64,000 nt of DNA from Ancylobacter oerskovii (GTDB lineage: Bacteria > Pseudomonadota > Alphaproteobacteria > Rhizobiales > Xanthobacteraceae). Location: the NCBI RefSeq assembly GCF_018390555.1, contig NZ_JAHBGB010000027.1, forward strand, positions 1 through 64,000. The letters are read 5' to 3'. Position 1 is the stretch's first letter. Each line of letters starts with the position of its first letter. The notes below the pieces were generated by a model. The model was not told the DNA's origin, searched no databases, and saw only the letters and a list, made by a program, of their open reading frames with translations. A program made the position numbers and the translations under genes. Positions 52,450-61,344 of this stretch are shown here, piece after piece.

Positions 52450-53571
52450 TCAGGTGAGGATGAGGTCGGCCTGGTCGTCGTCGGCCAGCAGCTTGGCGTC
52501 GCGCTCGGCGAAGCAGAGCGACACGGCGTCGCCGATGGCGAAGCTCTCCGCCTCCAGCGGCGAGCGGACGATGGCGGTCGAGCCGTCGCGCAGCCGGACC
52601 TCGTATTTCGAGCCGGAGCCGAGATAGATCGCCTCGGCGATCTCGCCGGACAGGCGGTTGCGGCCGCCCGCGCCGGCGCCGGGACGTGCGAGCGACAGCT
52701 TTTCGGGACGCAGCAGCATGACCGGGCGCGCGCCATCGGCGATGCGCCGGCGCGTCGTCACGGTCTCGCCGGCGATGGTGATCGCGGTTTCCTCGCCCGA
52801 GACCCGCGCCTCGCCGCGCAGCACGGTGGAATCGCCGATGAACTTGCCGACGAACAGCGTCGCCGGCTCGTCATAGAGCTGCCGGCCGGTGCCGATCTGC
52901 TCGATCCTGCCGTGGTTGAACACCGCGATCCGGTCGGAGAGCACCAGCGCCTCCTCCTGGTCGTGGGTGACGTAGACGAAGGTGGTGCCGAGCTCGCGAT
53001 GGATGCGCTTGATCTCCAGCTGCAGCCATTCGCGCAGCTTCTTGTCGAGCGCGCCGAGCGGTTCGTCCATCAGCAGGATCGGCGGGTCGAACACAATGGC
53101 GCGGGCGAGCGCCACGCGCTGCTGCTGGCCGCCGGACAGTTCGCTCGGATAGCGATGGGCGAAGTCGGCCATCTTCACCATGTCGAGCGCCCGCGCCACC
53201 CGCCGCTCGCGCTCCGCCCGGCCGACGCCGCGCAGGGTGAGCGGATAGGCGACGTTGCGGCCGACATTCATGTGCGGGAACAGCGCGTAGTGCTGGAACA
53301 CCACGCCGATGTTCCGCTTGTGCGCGGGCACCCCGACCATGCTGGTGCCGCCGACGGTCAATTCGCCCGAGGTGATCTCGGTAAAGCCGGCGACGACGTT
53401 GAGCGTCGTGGTCTTGCCCGAGCCGCTCGGCCCGAGCAGCGTCATGAACTCGCCGGGCTCGATGTGCAGCGACACGTCGTCCAGCGCCGTGAAGGCCCCA
53501 TAGCGCTTGATGGCGGAGACGATGTCGATGGCCGCGCCCTTGGCGGCAGCGGTTGCGAGGGTGCTCTTCAT
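52450..53571 (-). CDS. Polyamine-type ABC importer ATPase (PotA-like)
   Basis: A 373-residue ATPase: Walker A GPSGSGKTTTLN, Q-loop FQHYALFPH, signature LSGGQQQRV, Walker B LLMDEPLGALDKK and H-loop VTHDQEEAL, followed by a TOBE regulatory domain from about residue 290. The order (binding protein, two permeases, ATPase) and this type of ATPase indicate an importer for polyamines, thiamine, iron or opines; polyamine is favoured by the amine oxidase downstream. Three bases separate it from the preceding permease stop. Confidence 0.92.
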   Translation of the reverse strand: MKSTLATAAAKGAAIDIVSAIKRYGAFTALDDVSLHIEPGEFMTLLGPSGSGKTTTLNVVAGFTEITSGELTVGGTSMVGVPAHKRNIGVVFQHYALFPHMNVGRNVAYPLTLRGVGRAERERRVARALDMVKMADFAHRYPSELSGGQQQRVALARAIVFDPPILLMDEPLGALDKKLREWLQLEIKRIHRELGTTFVYVTHDQEEALVLSDRIAVFNHGRIEQIGTGRQLYDEPATLFVGKFIGDSTVLRGEARVSGEETAITIAGETVTTRRRIADGARPVMLLRPEKLSLARPGAGAGGRNRLSGEIAEAIYLGSGSKYEVRLRDGSTAIVRSPLEAESFAIGDAVSLCFAERDAKLLADDDQADLILT

Positions 53572-53574
53572 GGA

Positions 53575-54369
53575 TCAGCTTTTCCTCCGCCGGTTCCCCA
53601 GCAGCAGGCCGCCGGCGATGACCAGCGACGTGGCGAGGAACAGGACCGTGCCGACCGCGGCCACCGTGGGATCGGCGTCGCGGGTGATGCTGGTGAAGAT
53701 CTGGACCGGGAGGGTCTTCAGATACGGGTTGGAGATGAAGAGCGCGACGATAATCTCGTCGAACGAGGTGACGAAGGCGAACAGGAGGCCCGAGAGGATG
53801 CCGGGCAGGATCAGCGGCAGCGTCACGGTGCGGAAGGCGGTCAGCCGGCCGGCGCCGCAGCTCGCCGCGGCGGTCTCCAGCCGCTTGTCGAACACCTCGA
53901 GATTGGCGGAGACGGCGATGATCACGAAGGGGATCGCCAGGATGGTGTGCGCCAGCACGAAGCCGCCGAGCGTGCCGACCAGATGGGCGTCGAGATAGAC
54001 GGCGTAGATGCCGATGGCCAGCACCACGCCGGGCACCACCATCGGCGTGATCAGCAGCATGCGCAGGATCCCGCTCGCCGTCGCGCTCCGCATGCGGTCG
54101 AGGCCGAAGGCGGCGAGCGTGCCCAGCACGGTCGCCAGCACGGCGACGAGGGTCGCCACCTTCAGCGAGTTGAAGAAGCTCGACGACCAGTCCGGATTGG
54201 TGAGGAAGTTCTCGTACCATTGCCAGGAGAAGCCGACCGGCGGGAAGGCCAGCGACTTGTTGGCGTTGAACGACATGGGGATGACGACCAGCGTCGGCGC
54301 CACCAGCCAGACGGCGACGAGCAGGCAGACGAGGCCGAGGATGAGGCGGGTGTGTTTCTGCATCGGCAT
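53575..54369 (-). CDS. Polyamine-type ABC permease 2 (PotC-like)
   Basis: A 264-residue permease with about six helices. The diagnostic EAA loop (KRLETAAASCGAGRLTAFRTVTLPLILPGI) and FAFVTSFDEIIVALF segment are those of PotC-type proteins. Its start overlaps the preceding permease stop by one base (TGATG), so it is translated in coupled fashion. A second ATG two codons later is also possible. Confidence 0.92.
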   Translation of the reverse strand: MPMQKHTRLILGLVCLLVAVWLVAPTLVVIPMSFNANKSLAFPPVGFSWQWYENFLTNPDWSSSFFNSLKVATLVAVLATVLGTLAAFGLDRMRSATASGILRMLLITPMVVPGVVLAIGIYAVYLDAHLVGTLGGFVLAHTILAIPFVIIAVSANLEVFDKRLETAAASCGAGRLTAFRTVTLPLILPGILSGLLFAFVTSFDEIIVALFISNPYLKTLPVQIFTSITRDADPTVAAVGTVLFLATSLVIAGGLLLGNRRRKS

Positions 54370-55271
54370 CACCGGCGCGCCCCCTGCTTGTGCCGCTGCC
54401 GCATCAGCGGCGCGGCGAGCGCGAGCAGCACGAAGGTCGCGACCAGCAGCACCACGCCCATGGCGCCGCCGCGTCCCCAGTTGAGCAGGCTCAGCACCTG
54501 GTTCTGCATCAGCGTCGACAGCAGCACGCTGCGCGGGCCGCCCAGCAGGGCGGGGGTGATGTAGAAGCCGAGCGCCAGGATGAACACGATGATCGCCCCG
54601 GCATAGACGCCGGGCAGCGACAGCGGCAGATAGACCTGCAGGAAGGCGCGGGACGGGCGGGCGCCGAGGCTGCGCGCCGCCTGCACCAGCCGCAGGTCGA
54701 TCCCCCGCATCACCGAGTAGAGCGGCAGGATCATGAAGGGCAGCAGCACCTGCGTCATGCCGATCACCACGCCGAGCTGGGTGCGGATGAGCCGGACGGT
54801 GCCGAGGCCGGCCCATTTCAGCAGCGAGTTGATGACGCCGGAATCCTGCAACAGGATCACCCAGGCCATGGTGCGCACCACCCCCGAGACCCAGAACGGC
54901 ACCAGCACGCAGAGGATCAGCAGCATGCGCATCGCCGGGCCGACGACCGTCATCATGTAGGCATAGGGATAGGCTGAGATCACGCAGGCCAGCGTCACCC
55001 AGGCGGATACCTCGAAGGTCCGCTGCAGCACCACGAGATTGACCGGCGTGCCGAAGAACCAGACATAGTTCTGCACGCCCCAGGCGGGCTCGGAAAAGCT
55101 GCGCAGCACGATGATGAGCAGCGGATAGCCGACCACCGCCACCAGCAGCACCAGCGCCGGCACGGTGAGCCAGAGCGGGCCGGCGATGAAGCGCGGCGCC
55201 TTGCGCGCTCCCTTCGCGGGTGGCGCTGCCGGCATGGGGGCCGCGGCCGGATCTGACGTGGGGAGGCTCAC
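54369..55271 (-). CDS. Polyamine-type ABC permease 1 (PotB-like)
   Basis: A 300-residue permease: about 30 hydrophilic residues, then six helices with the EAA loop DLRLVQAARSLGARPSRAFLQVYLPLSLPGV and FILALGFYITPALLGGP. The start is a GTG at 55271 with AAGGTGA close upstream; an ATG twelve codons later is the alternative. It is separated from the binding-protein gene by 184 bp, longer than the other gaps of the operon, with nothing recognisable in it. Confidence 0.9.
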   Translation of the reverse strand: MSLPTSDPAAAPMPAAPPAKGARKAPRFIAGPLWLTVPALVLLVAVVGYPLLIIVLRSFSEPAWGVQNYVWFFGTPVNLVVLQRTFEVSAWVTLACVISAYPYAYMMTVVGPAMRMLLILCVLVPFWVSGVVRTMAWVILLQDSGVINSLLKWAGLGTVRLIRTQLGVVIGMTQVLLPFMILPLYSVMRGIDLRLVQAARSLGARPSRAFLQVYLPLSLPGVYAGAIIVFILALGFYITPALLGGPRSVLLSTLMQNQVLSLLNWGRGGAMGVVLLVATFVLLALAAPLMRQRHKQGARR

Positions 55272-55455
55272 GGGATCACCTTGCGCAGATGGCTGCCGGA
55301 TGGGCACCTGGAGCGGCCCGCAGGGCGCCTTCTCCAGGCCATGGCGAGGAAAACGCATGTGGAGGCGAAGGCGACGAGGCGGCCGGATCGGTGCGGCGGG
55401 ACATCGTCACCGCCGCCCTCATCCCGCATCGCCGCCGGAAGCCGATGCGGCGGCC

Positions 55456-56565
55456 TCAGTTGCCGGCCATCAACTCCGTCCACTTCTCGCCGGCCGCCGC
55501 ATAGTTCTTCACCCAGAACGGCATGTTGTACTGGTAGCCTTGGGCCACGCGCTCCGGCGTATTGGTGAGATAGGCGGCGGTGAAGTCGTCGACCTTCGGC
55601 TTCGCCTCGGTGTTGATCGGCGAATAGGAGGTCTTCTCGGTCAGCACTTCCTGCGCCTTCTTCCCGAGATAGGCATTGATGAGCGCATAGGCGGCATCGG
55701 TGTCCTTGGCGCCAACCGGAATGGTGATCTGGTCCATCACCACCAGCCAGTTCTTCCACACCGGCGCGTAGTTGGCGCCGTTCTTCGCCGCCGTCATGGC
55801 GCGGCCGGTCCACATCATGATCATGTCGGCTTCGCCGGATTCGGCGAGCTGCTGCGATTCCGCGCCGGTCTTCCAGAAGATGGTGTCCGGCCCGAGCGCC
55901 TTGATCTTGGCGATGCCCTTGCCGATGTCCGCCGGCGTCATCTTCGAAACGTCGCCACCATCGACGATGAAGGCCTGCTCGATCAGGCCGGGAACGGGAT
56001 CGCCGCTGCCGTCGATGGCTCGCACGCCGGGGAACTTGGCGGTATCGAAGAAGTCCTTCCAGTCCTTCGGCGGGTTATCCTTGTACTTGTCCTTGTTGTA
56101 CATGATGATCACGCCGTAATTCATCGCCGGCACGCTGCACTCGCCGACCTGTCCCTTCGGTATGTGCGAGACGTCGAGCTTCGACATGTCGAGCTTCTGG
56201 AACAGCGTGCCGCAATGCACGTAGGGCGGGAAATCGGCGGTGTCGACGACGTCCCAGGTGACGTTGCCGGATTCGACCTGCGCCTGCACCTTGGCGATCT
56301 CGGTCGGGCCGTCGCTGAGCAGCCGCACGCCGGACTTCTGCACGAAATCCTGCAGCGCCGCGATCTGCCCGTCCTGGTAGATGCCGCCATAGGACACGAA
56401 GGTCAGCGTCTTGCCCTTCAGCGCGCCTTCCTTGACCTCGCCCGCCACCGGCTTGTCCTGCGCGAGCGCCGGCGCCGCCGAGAGGGCGACGGCAAGGCCC
56501 GCCGCCATCACGCCCGACCAGGTTCCGCGGGCGCGGCTGGAAACTCCGTCATGCGTCTTCATCAT
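55456..56565 (-). CDS. Polyamine-type periplasmic solute-binding protein (PotD-like)
   Basis: A 369-residue periplasmic binding protein with an N-terminal signal peptide (about residues 14-35, ending SAAPALAQ). The PotD/SBP_bac_8-type core is recognisable: LTFVSYGGIYQDGQ, DVVDTADFPPYV, MNYGVIIMYNKDKY and IPVGAKDTDAAYALINAYLG. It binds the solute for the downstream permeases. A second ATG directly follows the first. It begins 78 bp after the XRE-cupin regulator, which probably controls it. Confidence 0.9.
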   Translation of the reverse strand: MMKTHDGVSSRARGTWSGVMAAGLAVALSAAPALAQDKPVAGEVKEGALKGKTLTFVSYGGIYQDGQIAALQDFVQKSGVRLLSDGPTEIAKVQAQVESGNVTWDVVDTADFPPYVHCGTLFQKLDMSKLDVSHIPKGQVGECSVPAMNYGVIIMYNKDKYKDNPPKDWKDFFDTAKFPGVRAIDGSGDPVPGLIEQAFIVDGGDVSKMTPADIGKGIAKIKALGPDTIFWKTGAESQQLAESGEADMIMMWTGRAMTAAKNGANYAPVWKNWLVVMDQITIPVGAKDTDAAYALINAYLGKKAQEVLTEKTSYSPINTEAKPKVDDFTAAYLTNTPERVAQGYQYNMPFWVKNYAAAGEKWTELMAGN

Positions 56566-56643
56566 TATTCCCCTCTCCTCTGTCAGCAGAGTGGCCGCTT
56601 CATCTGGAAACTGTCGCGGCGCGTTATGTCTTTCTGCGGCGTG

Positions 56644-57306
56644 TTATCGTTTCTTGTCCGCCACCGGCGGCTTCCACGTCACATAAAGATCGAGCTCTTC
56701 GGCGGAGGACGTGGCCGGTGCGATGATCCACATCACCTCCGCCCGTCCATTGCCGAGATTGACCGTCTTGTGCGGCGTCGAGGGCGCGTATTCGATGCTG
56801 TCGCCCTCCTCCAGCACATGGGTCTCGTCTGCGAGATGAACCCCGACGATGCCGCGCAGCACCACGAGCAGTTCGTGATGGCCGCCATGGGTGTACAGCG
56901 CCTCTCCCGTCGTGCCGCCGATGTCGAACTCGCCGATATAGACCTCGAACTCGTGCAGCGGGCGCTGTGACACCAGCGTCTTGCGGCAGCCGCCATTCTC
57001 GGGAAGCGCCGGACGCTGGCCGCGCTTCAGCACGGCATTGACCGGCGCCGGCTGGTCGCCGAACAGATCGGCGACGCGAATGCCGAGTGCCCCCGCGATC
57101 TGGATGAGGGTCGACGGGCTCGCCCCGGAACGCCCGCGCTCGAGCTGGCTGAGGAAGCTCGCGCTGGTTCCGGTCATCTCGCCCAATTGGCGGAGCGACA
57201 AGCGGCGCGCCAGCCGGAAACGCTTCAGCCGCGCCGCCAGAACGCCGGCATCGCGCCCCTCGATAGCGGCCTCGCCCGCTTCTTTCGCTGCACCCGCATC
57301 CATCAT
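56644..57306 (-). CDS. XRE-family regulator with C-terminal cupin (PuuR-like)
   Basis: A 220-residue two-domain regulator. An N-terminal XRE helix-turn-helix (LRQLGEMTGTSASFLSQLERG, about residues 38-58) is joined to a cupin (HHELLVVLRGIVGVHLADE, then EEGDSIEYAPSTPHKTVN) that binds the effector. PuuR, the putrescine-responsive repressor of polyamine use, has this architecture. The ATG at 57306 is chosen because upstream codons are cysteine-rich and unlike any family start. It reads in the same direction as the ABC importer and is divergent from the RLP operon. A 19-bp palindrome sits 20 bp upstream of its start. Confidence 0.9.
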   Translation of the reverse strand: MMDAGAAKEAGEAAIEGRDAGVLAARLKRFRLARRLSLRQLGEMTGTSASFLSQLERGRSGASPSTLIQIAGALGIRVADLFGDQPAPVNAVLKRGQRPALPENGGCRKTLVSQRPLHEFEVYIGEFDIGGTTGEALYTHGGHHELLVVLRGIVGVHLADETHVLEEGDSIEYAPSTPHKTVNLGNGRAEVMWIIAPATSSAEELDLYVTWKPPVADKKR

Positions 57307-57325
57307 GAACGCGACGCTAACAAGC

Positions 57326-57344
57326 ACTTCACAGCATGTAAAGT
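57326..57344. promoter_or_regulatory. 19-bp operator-like palindrome, copy 1
   Basis: ACTTCACAGCATGTAAAGT reads ACTTnACA-nnn-TGTnAAGT, an interrupted palindrome. It is 20 bp upstream of the XRE-cupin start, a natural autoregulation site. A second copy with two changed bases is at 57433-57451 in the same orientation. Confidence 0.65.
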
Positions 57345-57432
57345 AACAATACTTACTTATCTGGACCTGCGTCCGCTGCATCGCAAAATAAGCTGCAATA
57401 TCAAGCTGATCGATGCAGATTCGAATGAAACG

Positions 57433-57451
57433 ACTTCACAGCGCGTAAAGT
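57433..57451. promoter_or_regulatory. 19-bp operator-like palindrome, copy 2
   Basis: ACTTCACAGCGCGTAAAGT, differing from copy 1 only at two adjacent positions in the centre. It lies 107 bp from copy 1 and about 100 bp before the TATAAT of the RLP operon, so one regulator could control both directions. Confidence 0.6.
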
Positions 57452-57531
57452 CTTTCGCCCATTTTCCCGCCAGCTTGCCGCAGCCCTACCCTGATGTCGG
57501 GCGCCCTCCGCCGCCAACGGCCGGATGCAAG

Positions 57532-57559
57532 CTTGCTACTGATCATCATCTGGTATAAT
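57532..57559 (+). promoter_or_regulatory. Candidate promoter of the RLP operon
   Basis: A perfect -10 TATAAT at 57554-57559 with a weak -35-like CTTGCT or TTGCTA 15-16 bp upstream (57532-57538). It would give a leader of about 145 bases before the RLP start codon. An exact consensus -10 is rare in such GC-rich DNA, but the -35 is poor, so an activator is likely if it is used. Confidence 0.45.
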
Positions 57560-57711
57560 CACTATCTCAATAGATAAGTGAGCCACAGGGGCTCGCGGGA
57601 TTGGAAACGCCAAGGATTGTCGCAGCGCCCGCCGTCGCGCTCGTGCGCGCCGCGCGGCAATGCGATCCGACGCCCGGTCCGCACGCCCCGCTCCCTGCAC
57701 AGGACGCGCGC

Positions 57712-58977
57712 ATGGCCTCTCCCACCCGCATCGAAGCCGACTATCTGATCGAGACCGCCTATGATCCGCGCGCCGCCGCCGAGGCCATGGCGGGCGAGCA
57801 GTCGAGCGGCACCTTCGTGCCGGTGCCGGGCGAGACGCCGGAGCTGAAGGAACGCTCCGCCGCCCGCATCGAGGCGCTGGAGATCACCGAGAACGCCGAG
57901 GCTCCCTCGCTGCCGGGCGCCGGACGGCCGAAGAACGGGGACGCGCCGATCCGCCGCGCGCGGGTGACGCTGTCCTGGCCGATCGACAATATCGGCCCGT
58001 CCCTGCCCAACCTCACGGCCACCGTCGCCGGCAACCTGTTCGAACTGAAGCAGTTCTCCGGCTTGCGCCTCCTCGATATCCGCCTGCCGGCGGTCTTCGC
58101 CGAGGCCTATGGCGGGCCGAAATTCGGCGTGCCGGGCACGCGCCGCCTTGCCGGCATCGAGGGGCGCCCGATCATCGGCACCATCGTCAAGCCGAGCGTC
58201 GGCTTCGGCCCGCAGGAGACGGCCGATCTCGTGAAGCTGCTGTGCGAGGCCGGTATCGACTTCATCAAGGACGACGAGCTGCAGTCCGACGGGCCGGCCT
58301 GTCCGTTCGACGAGCGGGTGCGCGCGGTCATGCGCGTGATCAACGACCATGCGGACCGTACCGGCCGGAAGGTGATGTTCGCCTTCAACCTGACCGGCGA
58401 GCTGGACCAGATGCGCCGCCGGCATGATCTCGTGCTCAAGGAGGGCGGCACCTGCATCATGGCGAGCCTGAATTCGGTCGGGCTCGTCGGCATGGTGGAG
58501 CTGGGCCGCTTCACCGAGCTGCCGATCCATGCCCATCGCAATGGCTGGGGGTATCTGTCCCGCGCACCGATGCTCGGCTGGTCCTATGTGGCGTGGCAGA
58601 AGATCTGGCGCCTCGCCGGCGCCGACCACATGCACGTCAACGGGCTCTCCAACAAGTTCTCGGAGGCGGACGACAGCGTCATCGCCTCGGCGCGCGAATG
58701 CCTCACCCCGATGTTCGAGGAGAAGCCCTGCATCGCCATGCCGGTGTTCTCGTCCGGCCAGTCGGCGAAGCAGGCGCCGGGCACCTATGAGGCGCTCGGC
58801 TCGGCCGACCTGATCTTCGCCGCCGGCGGCGGCATCATGGCGCATCCCGACGGCCCGGCCGCCGGCGTCGCCAGCCTGCGCGAGGGCTGGGAGGCGGCGA
58901 TGGCGCGCGTGCCGCTCGCCGATTATGCCCGCGACCACCGCGCGCTCGCCCGCGCGCTCGAGACCTACGCGGCATGA
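57712..58977 (+). CDS. RuBisCO-like protein (OiaX/OiaT type, 3-oxo-isoapionate-4-phosphate cleavage)
   Basis: A 421-residue form IV RuBisCO-like protein. The substrate-binding lysine strand reads GTIVKPSVGF, the carbamylated-lysine strand is CEAGIDFIKDDELQSD (KDDE intact), and HMHVNGLSNKF with the late SSGQSAKQAPG and GGGIMAHPDG segments complete the active site. In D-apionate catabolism the RLPs OiaX and OiaT decarboxylate or transcarboxylate and hydrolyse 3-oxo-isoapionate 4-phosphate (established family knowledge). Which one this is cannot be settled by eye. The ATG at 57712 gives the family length. Its TGA overlaps the kinase ATG by four bases. Confidence 0.85.
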   Translation: MASPTRIEADYLIETAYDPRAAAEAMAGEQSSGTFVPVPGETPELKERSAARIEALEITENAEAPSLPGAGRPKNGDAPIRRARVTLSWPIDNIGPSLPNLTATVAGNLFELKQFSGLRLLDIRLPAVFAEAYGGPKFGVPGTRRLAGIEGRPIIGTIVKPSVGFGPQETADLVKLLCEAGIDFIKDDELQSDGPACPFDERVRAVMRVINDHADRTGRKVMFAFNLTGELDQMRRRHDLVLKEGGTCIMASLNSVGLVGMVELGRFTELPIHAHRNGWGYLSRAPMLGWSYVAWQKIWRLAGADHMHVNGLSNKFSEADDSVIASARECLTPMFEEKPCIAMPVFSSGQSAKQAPGTYEALGSADLIFAAGGGIMAHPDGPAAGVASLREGWEAAMARVPLADYARDHRALARALETYAA

Positions 58978-60398
58978 GCGCGGCGATCCACAGCGCGCGG
59001 GAGGAGGCGCTGCCCGCGGGGCGGCTGCTCACCTTCTATGGCGACGACTACACCGGCTCCTCCGCGGTGATGGAGGTGCTGAGCTTCGCCGGCGTGCCGA
59101 CCGTGCTGTTCCTCGGCGCACCGACCCCGGAGCGCATCGCCCGTTTCAAGGACTTCCGGGCGCTCGGCGTCGCCGGCGTGGCGCGCTCGCAGTCGCCGGA
59201 CTGGATGGCGGAGCATCTGCCGCCGGTGTTCCGGCAGCTCGCCGCGCTGGGCGCGCCCATCTCTCACTACAAGATCTGTTCGACCTTCGATTCCGCGCCG
59301 CATGTCGGCTCCATCGGCAAGGCGATCGAGCTCGCCGAGCCGATCCTCGGCGGCGCTTGGCACCCGCTCGTCGTCGGCGCGCCGGCCCTTGCCCGCTACC
59401 AGGCGTTCGGCCACCTGTTCGCCGCCATTGACGGCACCGGCTACCGGCTCGACCGCCATCCGGTGATGGCGCGCCATCCGGTGACGCCGATGCACGAGGC
59501 GGATGTGCGGGCGCACCTCGCCCGCCAGACCGCCCTCCCCATCGGCCTCGTCGACTTCGTCGCGCTGAAGGCCGGGCAAGGCGACGCCCGGCTCGCCCGC
59601 GAGCTGGCGAACCACGCGCGCATCGTCGCTCTCGACGTGCTCGACGAGGAGACGCTGATCGCCGCCGGCCGCCTCGTCTGGACGCATCGCGGCGACCGGC
59701 TGTTCACCGTCGGCTCGCAGGGGCTGGAATACGCACTGGTGGCGTATTGGCGCGCCGCCGGCCTGCTGCCGCGCGAGACGGTTGCGAACGAGATCACGCC
59801 GCGCGAGCGCATCGCCGTCGTCTCCGGCTCCTGCTCGCCGATCACCGCCGGGCAGATCGCCGTCGCGCTCGACAACGGCTTCGCGGGCATCCGGCTCGAC
59901 GCCACGCGCGCGGTCGATGCCGAAAGCTGGGCCAGGGAGATCGGGCGCGGCGTACAGGAAGCGCTGCGGACGCTCGGCGAAGGCCGGGACCCGCTGATCT
60001 TCACCGCCAGCGGGCCGGACGATCCGGCCGTGCCGGCGCTCAACGCCGCTATCGCGGCGAGCGGCGCCTCGACCGGCGATGTCAATGCCCGCATCGGCGA
60101 CGGTCTCGGCAGGGCGCTCGATCGCGTGGTGCGCGAGGGCGGGCTGGCGCGCGCCGTCATCTCCGGCGGCGACACGTCGGGTCACGCGGGCATGGCGCTC
60201 GGCATCTATGCGGTCACCGCGCTGGCGCCGCTGGCGCCGGGCTCCCCCCTCTGCCGCGCCTATGCGGACGATGCCCATGACGGGCTCGAGATCAGCTTCA
60301 AGGGCGGCCAGATGGGGACGCCCGATTTCTTCCCGGCGGCCAAGGGTTTGGGCGCCAACGCCACCAATCATCGGACCAGGAGAGAGTACGGGACATGA
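58974..60398 (+). CDS. oiaK: 3-oxo-isoapionate kinase-like (DUF1537 four-carbon acid sugar kinase)
   Basis: A 474-residue ATP-dependent acid-sugar kinase. The N-terminal DUF1537 domain starts FYGDDYTGSSAVME, includes KICSTFDSAPHVGSIG, and is followed by the C-terminal nucleotide-binding domain with VSGSCSPITAGQI, LIFTASGPDD and ISGGDTSGHAGMALGI. DUF1537 kinases phosphorylate erythronate, threonate or 3-oxo-isoapionate; the presence of an RLP and an ApnO-like gene selects the last (inferred from context). It overlaps both neighbours by four bases (ATGA), so the three enzymes are translated together. Confidence 0.83.
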   Translation: MSAAIHSAREEALPAGRLLTFYGDDYTGSSAVMEVLSFAGVPTVLFLGAPTPERIARFKDFRALGVAGVARSQSPDWMAEHLPPVFRQLAALGAPISHYKICSTFDSAPHVGSIGKAIELAEPILGGAWHPLVVGAPALARYQAFGHLFAAIDGTGYRLDRHPVMARHPVTPMHEADVRAHLARQTALPIGLVDFVALKAGQGDARLARELANHARIVALDVLDEETLIAAGRLVWTHRGDRLFTVGSQGLEYALVAYWRAAGLLPRETVANEITPRERIAVVSGSCSPITAGQIAVALDNGFAGIRLDATRAVDAESWAREIGRGVQEALRTLGEGRDPLIFTASGPDDPAVPALNAAIAASGASTGDVNARIGDGLGRALDRVVREGGLARAVISGGDTSGHAGMALGIYAVTALAPLAPGSPLCRAYADDAHDGLEISFKGGQMGTPDFFPAAKGLGANATNHRTRREYGT

Positions 60399-61246
60399 AG
60401 AAGATCGCTTTGCTGGGCGCCGGCGGCAAGATGGGCGTGCGCCTTGCCACCAACCTCAAGGACTCGGCCTATGAGGTGCTCCATGTCGAGCCCTCCGAGG
60501 AGGGCCGCAAGCGCCTCAAGGCCGCCACCGGCATCGATTGCGTCGATGGCGACAACGCCATCGCCGAATCCGACGCGGTGCTGATGGCGGTGCCGGACCG
60601 CATGATCGGCAAGATCGCCCATACCTTCATCGAGAAGGTGAAGCCGAACACCGCCATCATCATGCTCGACGCCGCCGCCCCCCATGCCGGCGAGCTGCCG
60701 AAGCGGGACGACGTGACCTATTTCGTCACCCATCCCTGCCACCCGCCGATCTTCAACGACGAGGTCACGGAAGCCGCCAAGAAGGACTTCTTCGGCGGCG
60801 TGCACGCCAAGCAGCACATCGTCTGCGCGCTGATGCAGGGGCCGGAGGAGCACTATGCCCAGTGCGAGCAGATCGCCCGCAACATCTACAAGCCGGTGAT
60901 GCGCGCGCATCGCTGCACGGTCGAGCAGATCGCCATCATGGAGCCGGCGCTCGCCGAGACCATCGGCGCCACGCTCTGCCTTGCGCTGCGCGAAGCGACC
61001 GACGAGGCCGTGCGTCGCGGCGTGCCGCGCCAGGCGGCGACCGACTTCCTGCTCGGCCACCTCACCATCGAGCTCGCCATCGCCTTCGAGATCTTCCCGG
61101 AAGGCAAGTTCTCCGACGGCGCGCTCTATGCCATCGACCAGGCGCGCCCGCAGATCTTCAAGGAAGGCTGGCTGGAGCGGATCTTCGATCCCAAGGCGGT
61201 GCAGCGCTCGGTCGAGGAAATCTGCAACCCGCCCAAGGCCGCGTAG
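60395..61246 (+). CDS. apnO: D-apionate oxidoisomerase-like (ApnO)
   Basis: A 283-residue NAD(P)-dependent enzyme. The N-terminal Rossmann motif LLGAGGKMGVRLA is followed by DAVLMAVPDRMIGKIA; the central THPCHPPIFNDE and the all-helical C-terminal domain (PGDH_C type, TEQIA-like helix then ATDEAVRRGVPRQAATDFLLGH) match the ApnO group. ApnO converts D-apionate into 3-oxo-isoapionate, the substrate of the kinase encoded directly upstream. If the assignment holds, the order of the reactions is ApnO, then OiaK, then the RLP. The sequence evidence is domain-level; the specific reaction rests on the neighbours. Confidence 0.78.
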   Translation: MKKIALLGAGGKMGVRLATNLKDSAYEVLHVEPSEEGRKRLKAATGIDCVDGDNAIAESDAVLMAVPDRMIGKIAHTFIEKVKPNTAIIMLDAAAPHAGELPKRDDVTYFVTHPCHPPIFNDEVTEAAKKDFFGGVHAKQHIVCALMQGPEEHYAQCEQIARNIYKPVMRAHRCTVEQIAIMEPALAETIGATLCLALREATDEAVRRGVPRQAATDFLLGHLTIELAIAFEIFPEGKFSDGALYAIDQARPQIFKEGWLERIFDPKAVQRSVEEICNPPKAA

Positions 61247-61344
61247 TCGGCCGGCGTGACGACCCGGGAGGCGGCCTGCCGCCTCCCTCCCCCGCCGAAG
61301 ATCCGAACGGGCACGGCGGCCAGCAACCATTCCCGGAGGAAGCC

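Larger units (their letters stand above)
57307..57711. other. Divergent intergenic region between the amine operon and the RLP operon
   Basis: 405 bp, AT-rich relative to its neighbours, without a gene. It contains both 19-bp operator-like elements (57326 and 57433), the -10-like TATAAT at 57554 and an imperfect palindrome right after it (57560-57580, CACTATCT and AGATAAGTG). The frame of the RLP gene is open from 57601 but carries no family sequence before 57712. Confidence 0.6.
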
